Notes under the pieces: model-generated
Told to the model about the DNA's origin: nothing
Database searches by the model: none
The model's input: only the letters and a program-made list of their open reading frames with translations
Assembly (NCBI GenBank): GCA_020796225.1
Contig: CM036756.1
Location: 50,696,363-50,760,362 of the forward strand
Source: Arion vulgaris
Taxonomy: Eukaryota; Mollusca; Gastropoda; Stylommatophora; Arionidae
Reading direction: 5' to 3'
DNA: 64,000 nt
Translations under genes and position numbers: made by a program
Shown here: positions 20,536 to 30,799 of the stretch, piece by piece
How positions within the stretch are numbered: position 1 is the first letter of the stretch
How the letters are laid out: the number at the start of each line of letters is the position of its first letter

Positions 20536-22720
20536 CTATAGTCTGTCCATTAATTCGTGAGCACGTTTGAAATTGATTTTCTCGAAAACTACCTGTTGGA
20601 TCTCAGTGATTTTGCAAGCAGCCTTAGAATATCCATGACGCTAGAGAAATATTTTTTCCAAGAAAATTTGATGTAGTTTGAAATATTTCTTCTTCAGGTT
20701 ATATTAAAATCAACCTCACCGGATTGTACACAATAGTAACAGATCTACGGTACACAGACGCGTTGTTCTAAAAATACATTATGGTAACATTGAAATATCG
20801 TGAGTAAACAACAATTTCACGAATTCCCGTGCACCTAACCCAGTCGACTTTGAAAGCGGAAAGCATATGACGTTATAATTGGGATACCGTTGTATAGTTA
20901 TAGGTGTATCTCGCTATTTGTATGAAACTATTGTATCATATTTGTTGGCTTATCAAAACTGACATTGATATCACATTCATAATGAGTCTGAAGTGCACAT
21001 TTATAACAATGCAGAAGGTTACAGTTTTACTATACCAACACTTCCGTAGGGAATCTAAGAGGTCATCTATATTGCGATATTCATAACCCTGAGAAACGAA
21101 CGCAACTGGCGCTTGACTGAATAGAGAATCCTTTTCCCGATGGATTAAACAGGACACAAAGTGCACTAATGTCAAGCAAGGAAGGAAAAGAACAATTGAC
21201 GACTTAGACATAGATGTCATAAGACGGAAGCTCTTGAAAATGTTTGCGACAAATCAACTTGTTACTCTCAGGAAACTGAAATTAAAACTGCAATCAGATT
21301 GCAGCATGACATTTCTAAAAGTACTCTATGAAAAATTGTAAGAGCCGCCGGCTTCACCTTCAGAAAAACTATAGGCGGCAGGAATATTATTTGTGAAAAG
21401 CCACATTTAATTGCTGCCCGAAGTAAATACCTGAGGCAGATCCATGAGCGGCGGAGGCAAGGCTATGATATTGTATATTTGGACGAATCCTGGGTCAATG
21501 CTCACCACACCAATGCTAAAGAATGGCAATCAGTAGACGGTGAACAGAAAAGAAAAATACCAAGCAGCAAAGGCCAGCGTATTATACTAACACATGCAGG
21601 AAGCAGTGAAGAAGGTCTTGTCCATGACGCTGGACTTATTTTCCAATCAAAAGTACCGACGGTAGGGACTACCACACAGAAATGAATGGACATATTTTCA
21701 GGAACTGGATGGAGAAAGATCTACTTCCAATTCTAAACAGACCATCATGCTTGGTAATGGATAATGCATCCTATCACAACGCAGTATCAGCGGAAGACAA
21801 AGTACCAACTGCATCAAATACAAAAGATCAAATTAGGACTTGGCTTGCTAAGGAAAATGTCAGCTTCGATGATACATATTTGAAACGCGAGTTGTTGCAC
21901 CTGGTGAGGATGACAAATAAGACAAAGGTGTTTCATATTGACAAAATCATTGCGGAATACGGCCACACGTCTTTGCGACTACCTCAATATCATGCTCACC
22001 TCAATCCGATAGAGCTTGTCTGGGCTAAAGTAAAGGGCAAGTTGCCGAACAGAACAGGACGTTTAAAATGTGTGATGTTGAAGTTCTGACACGTGAGTCC
22101 CTCTCAATGATAGACATGCAGTTCTGGAAGAAGTGTGTTGAACATGTGCTCCGAGAGGAAGACGAGTACTGGCACCGAGATGGATTACAATTTGTCCAGC
22201 CAGTAACAATTATCAACCTCATGGAATCGTCAGATTCGGGATGATACAAATCATATTTGATTACAGACTGAGAAATAGCAACGTATACATTTCCATATCC
22301 AAATGCGTCTACCATCATACAATTTGTGGTGAAGTTAAGACACCCTGGGGTCTAATGGTGACCGAAGGGGCGGACTAACTGTTGCATATTGTATCCAAGT
22401 TCACGATTGCACATAAGGGCAACACACTTAATTACTTGACCTATCAAGTTAATATGGAGATACACCTATGAATAGAATTGACATGGACAAATTCTAGGAT
22501 TACTGTAAAATCTAAAATTTGAGCCCCGTATTTGCAATTGTCATAAAAGATCAAAGGAATTCGCCGATGTGCAAAATCCGTAACATCTATGGACTACTGG
22601 TTAGCTTTATTTTAGCGTCATGGATATTCTAAGGCTACATGCAAAAAATCACATATCCAACAGGCAGTTTTTGAGAAAATCAATGTCAACCGTGCTCACG
22701 AATTAATGGACAGACTATAG
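20536..22720 (+). mobile_element. Tc1/mariner-superfamily transposon, Sailor-like
   Basis: Long terminal inverted repeats of about 150 bp (TAGTCTGTCCATTAATTCGT at the left, its reverse complement at the right). TA dinucleotides sit at both outer edges (20534-20535, 22721-22722). Because the edge sequence GTACTATAG is itself nearly palindromic, the exact end could also be 20541/22715. Length about 2.2 kb, one transposase gene on +. Confidence 0.85.
21180..22244 (+). pseudogene. DDE transposase with long D-E spacing (Sailor-like)
   Basis: Cuts and pastes the element at TA sites. First catalytic Asp in VYLDESWVNAHHTN (about 21478), then SSKGQRIILTHAGS. Second Asp in LVMDNASYHN (about 21755) and Glu in HLNPIELVWAKVKGKL (about 22010). 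I count 83 residues between the second Asp and the Glu, far more than mariner (34) and close to the DD82E Sailor family. C-terminus EYWHRDGLQFVQP...MESSDSG ends at TGA 22244. Frameshifts near 21663 and 22065, and a decayed N-terminal DNA-binding region (21180-21470), make it inactive. Confidence 0.8.
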
Positions 22721-22984
22721 TACGTAGAGGTAGCATATAAGAAAAAAATCAATTATATCAATGCAACCTTAAAGGTCCAATCAGATGAGCGAGTCATAGT
22801 GGTATACGTGTAAATGTCGAGTATAAAATAATTTATCCTCCCTCATGTATGAGGAACGACAAGAATACTATCTTTCCAAAACGTAGAACTCATAGACTGT
22901 GGAACAGATAGGAGCTCAATCAAACCAGCGAGGCTTGGCGGAATACGTGTAAATGTCAAGTATAAAACAAATTATCATCCACTA

Positions 22985-23580
22985 CAAAAGTAATAATTAT
23001 GAACAAATAATGTCTAAAATAATAAGAACTCAATATTTTTGGTTGACCTGGCCCCACTGGCCTTTAATGACGAGCCGCCCCTAGGTGTCCCTCAACCATA
23101 CGGACAGCCTCGCCGACTTCAGAGGTACTTGAAGCTTAGATCCTTTGAAGTGGGATCGTTGCAGGAAACTTGTTGTCCGTGTAACGCTTACCTGCTTTTT
23201 CTTCTTTGCGTACGTTCTTTACCACCAATTTTAACCACTCTTTTTTTATATGTTTGATCTTTGCCAAGAACGTGTATATTGCACATTGGTTAGGTAGGCC
23301 TCTAAACGCATAGACTTTTACACGTTTAGGACACATGCATCCGATTTCAGCCAAACCTGCTTATTCGCTTCTTACGACATGCGTGACAGGTAACAGTGGT
23401 TCTATTCTTTACACCCCAAATTTGGGCCCGTAACCACTCGGGCGAAAACTCTTACCTCGAGTCCTCGTACCATTGGTGCTTTTACGGCCAGAGTTATTTA
23501 GTGAAGTGCGACTTCTCTATCGGATTTCTTACATTTGGTGAGGTACGCATCGTATGATAAACATTCTTTAATGATCTTTT
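22985..23580 (+). repeat. Left arm of large inverted repeat
   Basis: About 595 bp that reappears in reverse complement at 28093-28690 with few differences. It contains a MITE end (GCCGCCCCT), a SINE-like copy in minus orientation (about 23180-23440) and flanking DNA up to GATAAACATTCTTTAATGATC. Arms this similar (visibly well above 95% in the compared stretches) point to a recent inverted duplication or gene conversion. Confidence 0.85.
23180..23440 (-). repeat. SINE-like repeat (minus copy in left arm)
   Basis: Reverse complement of the family seen at 40719-40968: ends AGGTAACAGTGGTTCTATTC and ACCCCAAATTTGGGCCCGTA toward the right. Part of the inverted arm. Confidence 0.8.
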
Positions 23581-24060
23581 AGTGCCGTATGCTTGGCTTG
23601 GATCTACGCCAAAGAGCATTAGCTACTTTGCGCTGACTGGGTGAGGTCGCTCCGGTTTAGGAGCACTCTCGACCCATCTGAGCCTAGTCACTGGAACTGT
23701 CACCTTTATGGTATTTATTGCTCTTTTACGATCATTTTTCGCCGTATATTTGGGCTTTATGATCTTCGCCAAAGAGTATGTCTACAATATGCGCTCTTTC
23801 TGACTATATGAGGTCGTTCCGGATTAGGACCATTCTCAGTCATTGGAGAAGCATGTGTTTGTCATGTAAACGATCATATTTTGGCGGTATGCTTAGCCTT
23901 TATATGATCTGAGCCATTTTGTCTGGACGTCATCTTACGCTGTTTAGGATGATCGGCGTCCGAAAAGTATCGCCCTTAGCCAATGTTTGGGTTTGTACCA
24001 GTCAAACCTTTACATTATCGGCCTTACTTTTCTATCCACGGTGAGTTTGTTCCTGAGTAG
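23580..24060. repeat. Three imperfect about 155-bp tandem repeats
   Basis: Units start near 23580, 23735 and 23885. Shared blocks: GCCGTATGCTTGGCTT.., TACGCCAAAGAG / TTCGCCAAAGAGTATG, GTGAGGTCGCTCCGG / TGAGGTCGTTCCGG, and GGAGCACTCTCGACC / GGACCATTCTCAGTC. Divergence is considerable. No coding potential. Family unknown. Confidence 0.6.
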
Positions 24061-24129
24061 GAGTATTCTCAGCCGTTTCGGGGCGCATGTCGGCATTTTG
24101 CAATTTGCAATGTTTTACTCTCGAAAAAG

Positions 24130-24905
24130 GGGGAAGACTGCAGTAAAACTTGGTAAATAGCAAAACATGTACAAACAAAGTACTATAGTTTTACAAAATA
24201 CAGAAACAGTGACGATAAACAGCAACGTTTCGACCAAAGGCCTTTATCAAGCAAACGACACAACAGGAGTGACGAATTTCAGAGAACACTTACAAATGGA
24301 CGATAACGGAAACATGCAAATGCATCTAATAAAAATCTGAAAATAAAAACGAATAACGAAATGAGTGCAACACAAAACTAGAAGTGGAAAGAAGAGAAAC
24401 AATATACAATCAAGTGAAAATATAAATTACATATATGAAGCAAATACACATATAGATTACAAGGTATGAGAGAAAGTACTAAGAAGCATAGGAATGTAAT
24501 GCGTTGAGTCCAAGAGGCCGCAAGGTACCATATAACGAAATAAAATGGTTCTCCAGAGCAAATCTACTACAATCATCAGAGGAACACGATCGGATGGCTG
24601 TGACCTGGACATCGCAAACCCCTGAATGGCCAGTATCATTGAAATGGGTAGCTACAGTGGTCATAGAGCATTGGCGTATATCGCACAAGTGTTGGACGAA
24701 TCGGTCACTGAGTCTCTTGCCGGTTTCCCCAATATAGGCCTTGTTGCACCGCTTGCAGATAATGGCATAGATAATATTCGGACTCGCAGTGAAACTGTCT
24801 TAAATAACGAACGTGGCTTTTGGAAAAGACACAGTGCGGGTTTGTATTACATAAGCACACGTGTTGCAGCGCCGACGGCCACACTGGATGGGGTTCATTA
24901 AAACG
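24130..24905 (-). mobile_element. Penelope-like element fragment with GIY-YIG region
   Basis: Minus-strand copy of the element at 370-1500. Readable: KAYIGETGKRLSDRFVQHLC, VATHFNDTGHSGVCDVQVTA and FALENHFISLYGTLRPLGLN. The 3' region with CTTGATAAAGGCCTTTGGTC sits at 24252-24222. The AT-rich tail ends with GTAAAACTATAGTACTTTG. 5' end lost at about 24905. Confidence 0.85.
24222..24252 (-). ncRNA. Hammerhead-like core remnant in PLE 3' region
   Basis: On the minus strand the sequence GCTTGATAAAGGCCTTTGGTCGAAACG resembles a hammerhead core: a CUGAUGA-like box (here CUUGAUAA), a stem GGCC/GGUC with a UUU loop, then GAAAC. PLEs are known to carry hammerhead ribozymes. The first box deviates by an inserted U and I have not located a convincing stem III or cleavage site, so this may be a decayed or minimal form. 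Confidence 0.35.
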
Positions 24906-24934
24906 ACCGGTTTTGCTGGGCAGATGGCGTTCAT

Positions 24935-25140
24935 AGCCCGGGAGGGCAGGCCGTCTAAGGGTAACTGCCTAAAAGAAATGGCAACTCGCTGCCTTGTGGG
25001 TTCGGCTGGGGACAGTCAAGGGCTATCATAAAGCGTACCGCAAACAAACGCTACTGAAATCGAACACCCCTGAAGGATAAGCAACTGTGCTCAAATAGGT
25101 GCTGAAGGTTGGTGCACGTACATTACGTTCTGATGTTTGG
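24935..25140 (+). repeat. Unclassified repeat shared with 5.04-5.2 kb
   Basis: GCTGCCTTGTGGGTTCGGCTGGGG...GAAGGATAAGCAACTGTGC matches the 3' half of the chimeric repeat at 4925-5235. Preceded by GCCCGGGAGGGCAGGCCGTC. It looks like the 5' untranslated region of a LINE family, but nothing in the window proves that. Confidence 0.5.
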
Positions 25141-25172
25141 CAGTTTATACATAATAATAAGAATGATAAAAA

Positions 25173-25780
25173 CTAGCCTAGAACGATCGCGGAGAAGAAG
25201 AGCAGGTTTCGGTATGAGTAGATGTCGTCTATGAAGTTTCTAACCTCCATCGGCTTACGTGGATATACTGTCCAGGGCATGCGGGTGTTTACGGTAATGA
25301 GAGGCGGACAGGCTTGCATCAACAGCATCGATTGTTGGGGAGTTGAAGATGGATAAGGGGATATTCTTCGGTCTCTTCGCGACTGTCTGTTGGATGAGGA
25401 CACTAAAATCGATGTTGAATCGATCAAGCGATTTAAGCAGTTTGAGTTACCCGTTGTTCAAGTCGAACTGGATGCCTGAGAGGCAGAGTGAAGGTGTGTT
25501 TAATCAGCGGCCAAAGGATCATCGGGTATGCATACTTTCGACGGTGGCCGCTCGTCCAGGCCAGTGGGGCCGGGCCCCGCAAAGATAATGTGTAACATGT
25601 ATTTATTTTTTTATAAATTAAAATATAACCTAACACAAAACTATGATTTTTCCGATAATTTGTGTCTGGCCCCACCAACAAAAATGAGCATGAGCCGCCA
25701 CTGCTCTTCGATATCTGTTGGGAGAGACTGAGCGTCTATGGGTCTGCCGGAGTGCAATGACGTCAGTTTAGTAACCAATA
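25173..25780 (+). pseudogene. Stand-alone RNase H-like repeat module, copy 1
   Basis: Broken frame with WIYCPGHAGVYGNER, DKGIFFG/GYSSVS..., TKIDVESIKRFK-like and TGCLRGRV. The CPGHAGVxGNExAD motif is the end of the RNase H domain of retroelements. The 3' end, with TCTATGGGTCTGCCGGAGTG and CAATGACGTCAGTTTAGTAAC, recurs at 59.58 and 60.6 kb. A 162-bp MITE sits inside it. Confidence 0.7.
25542..25703. mobile_element. Small hAT-type MITE in the RNase H module
   Basis: 162 bp starting CGGTGGCCGCTCGTCC and ending GCATGAGCCGCCACTG, which are imperfect inverted repeats. The flanks ACTTTCGA and CTCTTCGA look like a mutated 8-bp duplication. The uninterrupted sequence can be read at 60530-60545. Related ends occur at 28.6 and 41.3 kb. 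Confidence 0.6.
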
Positions 25781-25879
25781 ACCAATAACCAATTCAAATC
25801 AATTGTATAAACAAGCTGAAGTTGCAATCCGGGTTTGTTTCTTCATAGGATTTCCACTCATTTCGAATCATGATCATAG

Positions 25880-26410
25880 ATACTGCAAATCAAATTTTAA
25901 TTTGTCGCCAACTATTCCAGCAATGTTTGTTAGCTATGACTATGTTTGCAAAAATTGACTGCGAACGATTCCTCTATTATATTCGATTAAACCAAACAAC
26001 ACTACGATCAGAAAACTACTTTCATTTGAGGGAAGCTATTGCTATATAGATGGCCAGGCAAACAGCTATGGCAAGATGATTGTTTTACCATCAACGTTTA
26101 CCGGAGGTCCACGTTATATGCATGAATATTATCCCAAAATTCGATTACATATGTTCGAAAATATTGAGAACCTGATCTCTTCATAACGTTTACATGTAAC
26201 ACGAAATGGAAAAAAATACGAGATGAATTACTACCCGGACAGTCACATTTGGATAAACATGATCTAATTGCACGTGTGCTTCGTCAAAAGTTGATTAATA
26301 AATTAATTCAACTTATAACGAAGATCTTTGGTATAACTGGTAGAGTTTGCCGAAAATCACCAGATAATAAAATGAGTGCGCCACCGAAGAGCTGGTCATT
26401 TCCTCTCAAA
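25880..26410 (+). pseudogene. Helitron Rep/helicase protein, N-terminal part, rearranged
   Basis: Plus-strand reading gives FLYYIRLNQTTLRSENYFHL, REAIAI, LPSTFTGGPRYMHEYYPKIR and a segment equivalent to the GQ...DHDLIARVLRQKLIN.L..LI motif. These are hallmarks of the rolling-circle (Rep) portion of animal Helitron proteins. At 26335-26405 the strand switches: the reverse complement reads QLFGGALILLSGDFRQTLPV, a helicase block that belongs about 600 residues further on. So this is a scrambled remnant. Confidence 0.85.
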
Positions 26411-26689
26411 TCTTTTAGTGTACGATGAAGCGCTTCTAATGCTTTTTGTGCGACATAGTACAATCGTCCCGTATAATGAGTTTACATAATTGGAGTACTT
26501 TACCCATTACAGAATTTTTGTTGATATTGAGGTGTCTCAGTGATTTACCTATTCGACGGCAATTTCAGTGTTGAATGCGCTGTTCGGTTAGCATCTAAAA
26601 GAATTGCCGCAATTCAAGAAGATGTGATTGCCAGTGCAGTATTATTTCGTGATCGTATGGTTGCCAAATTAAGTGAAATGAAAAAAAAA

Positions 26690-26905
26690 AGTGCCTCCGG
26701 GCGCATCTATGAAATACAATCCACCGAGCTCTTCGGTGGCGCACTCATTTTATTATCTGGTGATCTTCGGCAAACTCTACCAGTTATACCAAGATCAACA
26801 CCCGCGGATGAACTTAATGCATGCCTGAAATCATCAGTTTTATGGCGACACATACAGAAATTGACTTTGAAGACCAATATGCGTATACAACTATCTATGA
26901 AATAC
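26690..26905 (+). pseudogene. Helitron helicase block (plus strand)
   Basis: Frame 26540-26992 contains LFGGALILLSGDLRQTLPVI, PRSTPADELNACLKSSVLWR and HIQKLTLKTNMRIQ: Pif1-type helicase motif III region of Helitrons (normally GDFRQTLPVIPRST). The part before about 26700 does not look like Helitron and may be unrelated sequence joined to it. Walker A and B motifs are absent. Confidence 0.85.
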
Positions 26906-27002
26906 AATCCACCGTTTTGGCTTGTAATTGCATGCATAATTCTGTCATATGCTATGCGTTGTTCTGGAACCAATTTTGAAAGATTCGTTTGAACAAATGT
27001 AC

Positions 27003-27720
27003 TCAATTCGTTGATTTCAAATCTGGATTTTGATTCGTTGCACGCAAGCGATGTAGGATGTCTTCACTCATGTAGTCTTTGTATTTTCCCCAAAGTTCTT
27101 TTGGATTGCACGTTGTTAATATTATTGCAAATAATGTGCGTCTTTGCTGTGGTCGTGCAGTATTCGATACATCAGCGAGTGAAGTGTCCCAAATGTGCAT
27201 TGTTTTCAAGACGATTTAATTCTTGGCAAGCTTTACGATAAGTAGCACATACTTGACCGTTAACTGTTCTCAATTCTTGGAAGGATGTTGGTCCACGTTC
27301 GTTGATTAAGCATTCTGCATTGTTTGGATGAACAGTGTACAGACGACCTAACGCGTCGGTCGAATATAAATTGGGATGCCCTTGTTTGCGACGTTGAAAC
27401 TTTTTCGCTGCTGCATTCCATGTGTAGTATGTTGGCAGTTCAGAGTAAAGTAGCGTATTTGCAAATATATCATCTCTACACAATGAAAAAAATGCAGTTA
27501 ACGTTGTTGGCGATGGTGAAAATGCTTGTGGACGTGAAGTACACGCGCTGTCCATTTTCAAGGTTCACTGCCAAATGAACAACCGTTGGATGTCGTTCAT
27601 GGATTAGAAATGATAAAATGCGCCATACTGCTTCATTGCTACTAATGTAGCGTCCCAGTTGATATTGCTCGATTTCATCGATAGATGCAGTTGCATTTCC
27701 CACTCCACGCCACTATAGTG
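27003..27720 (-). pseudogene. Helitron protein, central part (minus strand)
   Basis: Minus-strand pieces in order: GRYISSNEAVWRILSFLIHE with RHPTVVHLAVNLENGQRVYF (27655-27545), LTAFFSLCRDDIFANTLLYS with YYTWNAAAKKFQRRKQG, VNGQVCATYRKACQELN, and ARPQQRRTLFAIILTTCNPKELWGKYKDYMSEDIL (27150-27060). This is the well-conserved segment between Rep and helicase. Opposite orientation to the flanking helicase block, so the Helitron has been inverted piecewise. Several frameshifts. Confidence 0.88.
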
Positions 27721-27854
27721 GTCAATGGTATGGATTTAGTTACAAAATAATAAATGATCATGTGACGGGAACGCAAGAGAGAGAGAAATGATCATGTGGC
27801 AAACCATTCTGCCATTCTGTTAAAGACACCCATCAACTCACAGGACCAAAGATC

Positions 27855-28092
27855 TCTCCCTTCGTTATAAGTTGAATTAATTTATTAATCAACTTTTGAC
27901 AAACACACTGCAATTAGATCATGTTTATCCAAATGTGACTGTCCGGGTAGTAATTCATCTCGTATTTTTTTCCATTTCGTGTTACATGTAAACGTTATGA
28001 AGAGATCAGGTTCTCAATATTTTCGAACATATGTAATCGAATATTGGATAATATTCATGCATATAACGTGGACCTCCGGTAAACGTTGATGG
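27855..28092 (-). pseudogene. Helitron Rep fragment, inverted copy of 26.09-26.33 kb
   Basis: Reverse complement of 26088-26330, with the same GGAGGTCCACGTTATATGCATG and GACAGTCACATTTGGATAAAC blocks. It ends exactly at the inner edge of the right inverted arm (TGATGGTAAAAAGATCATTA). Confidence 0.85.
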
Positions 28093-28690
28093 TAAAAAGA
28101 TCATTAAAGAATGTTTATCATACGATGCGTACCTCACCAAATGTAAGAAATCCGATAGAGAAGTCGCACTTCACTAAATAACTCTGGCCGTAAAAGCACC
28201 AATGGTACGAGGACTCGAGGTAAGAGTTTTTCGCCCGAGTGGTTACCGGGGCCCAAATTTGGGGTGTAAAGAATAGAACCACTGTTACCTGTCACGCATG
28301 TCGTAAGAAGCGAATAAGCAGGTTTGGCTGAAATCGGATGCATGTGTCCTAAACGTGTAAAAGTCTATGCGTTTAGGGGCCTACCTAACCAATGTGCAAT
28401 ATACACGTTCTTGGCAAAAATCAAACATATAAAAAAAGAGTGGTTAAAATTGGTGGTAAAGAACGTACGCAAAGAAGAAGAAGCAGGTAAGCGTTACACG
28501 GACAACAAGTTTCCTGCAACGATCCCACTTCAAAGAATCTAAGCTTCAAGCACCTCTGAAGTCGGCGAGGCTGTCCGTATGGTTGAGGAACACCCAGGGG
28601 CGGCTCGTCATTAAGGGCCAGTGGGGCCAGGTCAACCAAAAATATTGAGTTCTTATTATTTTAGACATTATTTGTTCATAATTATTACTT
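28093..28690 (-). repeat. Right arm of large inverted repeat
   Basis: Mirror of 22985-23580. Contains a plus-oriented SINE-like copy (28231-28490) and the first about 90 bp of the MITE starting AGGGGCGGCTCGTCATTAAG. Confidence 0.85.
28231..28490 (+). repeat. SINE-like repeat in right arm
   Basis: Starts CCCGAGTGGTTACCGGGGCC, then CAAATTTGGGGTGTAAAGAA, ends AACGTACGCAAAGAAGAAGA. The GAGTGG start could be the remnant of a tRNA A box, but a B box is not evident. Confidence 0.8.
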
Positions 28691-28799
28691 TCAACGAGAT
28701 ACTGATTAGCTTTGAAAGTTGATATATAACGCTAAAATATCATACAAAGTCTGAAATTTGAAATTCAAAATCTTTTACCTCTAATTAGTATACGCCCCT
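28598..28799 (+). mobile_element. MITE with AGGGGCG termini
   Basis: Starts AGGGGCGGCTCGTC and appears to end TATACGCCCCTG about 200 bp later. The interior is AT-rich (GATACTGATTAGCTTTGAAAG) and is shared with 8055-8155 and, partly, 28895-28945. I could not confirm a target-site duplication. Confidence 0.5.
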
Positions 28800-29465
28800 G
28801 GTCACTGGGGGCCAGTAAGAACCGGTCCTACCAAACCAAAAAGAATTAACGTGTACTTATTATTTTAGAAATTATTTTTCCGTAATTATTACTTTTAACT
28901 TGACACTGATTAGCTTTGAAAGTTGAATATATAACACTAAAATATAAATATTATATCAGAATAATATAACAATCCTGTTATTTATATAATATTTCCTTAT
29001 TAAAAAACATTATATATACTGAAGCTCATCACGTTGCCTTTAATACTTCATGCATTGTGTCGTGCACTATTTCTGGTGCTAGTTTACAAGTTCCTACATA
29101 AGATGTAACATTGCAACCTCTGATCGCTATTGAAATGATAATTGTCAAAACAATGTCATTTTCATTCAGCCGGAAGATATACTCATTCTTTCGAAGCGAA
29201 ACTACTTCCCAGATACGAGGACTCTAGCTCAAATAGTCCGTTTAATTATCGATTGAATCCCAATGTTATATAAAAATAGTATAACATTATCGAAAGTAAT
29301 AATATTAAATAACAAACCATCACAGAATAATATTAGTTTTAGGGAATTGTCCCTTGCATTAATACACCTTGTCTACAGCAACTTTCTTTCGTACAGTTGA
29401 GTTAGTTGTGACAAGTGATTGTCAACTGAGTTGAGTTGAGCGGAACACATAAAAACATTTTTAAC
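28800..29465. other. AT-rich stretch, nothing recognised
   Basis: Includes a second GGGGGCCAGTAAGAACC block and a weak repeat of the preceding MITE interior near 28900. No coding content. Confidence 0.45.
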
Positions 29466-29469
29466 AATA

Positions 29470-29611
29470 ACAAAGTTTCAAAGTACTAGAGATTTACAAA
29501 AACAATACACAAGATGTACATGACAATACACAAGAATACACTTCGACCAAATTGCCTTTATCAAGCAAAGAATACAACAGAAGTGAAGAATTTCAGTTCC
29601 TTCACTACATA
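29470..29611 (-). mobile_element. Penelope-like 3' tail remnant
   Basis: Contains the reverse complement of the PLE 3' signature (CTTCGACCAAATTGCCTTTA, TCAAGCAAAG, then ACAACAGAAGTGAAGAATTT). Cut on the right by the Tigger element. Confidence 0.65.
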
Positions 29612-29613
29612 TA

Positions 29614-30409
29614 CAGTAGAACCCACTTATCTCGACCTCGGTTAACTCGCCAACCCTATTAAGTCGACGCTTTTGAAGTGGAACCGCCAAATTCTCTCTT
29701 TGTCTTAGTATTTTCTCATCGGATATCTCGATTCTTTTATGTCGCCGAACCCTAATATCTCGAGCACAAAAGAGGGCCAAATTTACCACTTAACGTTGGT
29801 TATCTCGATCCCCATGACCATGGGTGTTAACTTATGCTACAGTTTTCATTTTCAATATATACAGTCCAATATTGGCAGGTGTTGACTCATGTAAGTTTCT
29901 TTCGTGGGAATGGAGATCCCATTTTGCAAGAACACGGTATTTTGATTTCTTAATTTACCGTACTTGGTTCACTGCGCATGTGCTGAGTTCACGTGAGTTC
30001 CTTGTCTGAAGGATAATATGATGTAGCTATTCTGTTTATTTTTCCATTCTAAAAATGTCTGGAGGTGTTAAGAGAAAACTGGAGAATCAGTCAATAGAGA
30101 AAAAAGTATGAAATCATACTGCAGCTAGAAAAAGGAACAAAACCGGCAGACCTCAGTCGTCAGCATGGCATTCCAGCAAACACTATTTCGGGATGGAAAA
30201 AGAAGGCAGACGTGATAAAGCAAATGTACGAGAAGTCTGTCTTTGATCCAGCATGTACATTCTCATTTATTAACGCACATCATGTACATAAAGAAATTTC
30301 AAGCACATGTTAATATTTTGCCGCTATATTGGTTTTCGTTTATCTCGATCCTCGGTTATCCCGACGCTTTTGGCAAACCCTAGGCCGGCGACATAACCGG
30401 GTTCTACTG
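29614..30409 (+). mobile_element. Short pogo/Tigger-like DNA transposon
   Basis: Terminal inverted repeats CAGTAGAACCCACTTATCTC / ...GGTTATCCC...CCGGGTTCTACTG, flanked by TA on both sides (29612-29613 and 30410-30411). Length 796 bp. Near 30055-30260 a broken frame encodes a CENP-B N-terminal helix-turn-helix (EIILQLEKGTKPADLSRQHG, then IPANTISGWKKKADVIKQMY). The DDE domain is missing, so this is a non-autonomous internal-deletion derivative. Confidence 0.88.
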
Positions 30410-30474
30410 TACAATAAAAATCGTAGCGTTTACAGTATGTCATTTACAGTAGAGATTATATGTTACAAAATCAT

Positions 30475-30477
<3 letters not shown>

Positions 30478-30527
<50 letters not shown>

Positions 30528-30531
30528 ATGA
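30478..30531. repeat. (TA)n microsatellite
   Basis: About 50 bp of TA repeats with one TTTA interruption, between the Tigger element and the Polinton left end. Confidence 0.95.
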
Positions 30532-30557
30532 CGCTTTAGACTCGTTGACAAGCTCGT

Positions 30558-30706
30558 GTAGTATATCATGTTCTCTACAGGTATGAAATGTGGGCAAAAA
30601 TGTGAGCAAATAGATAGGAGTGAAGGATATACTCATAGTCGTTCCTAGGCGCAGGGTGGAGCAAAGACAAAGAAGGATTTACTAAGGGGAGATAACTATT
30701 GGTATA

Positions 30707-30799
<93 letters not shown>

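Noticed and set aside
26540..26700. Novel helicase N-terminus fused upstream of the Helitron block
   Set aside because: The segment before LFGGALILL has no helicase motifs and looks like unrelated DNA joined by rearrangement.
28324..28542. 72-codon frame repeated at 23.14-23.35 and 28.32-28.54 kb
   Set aside because: It lies in the SINE-like repeat. Its apparent conservation comes from the two inverted arms being near-identical DNA, and other SINE copies break the frame.
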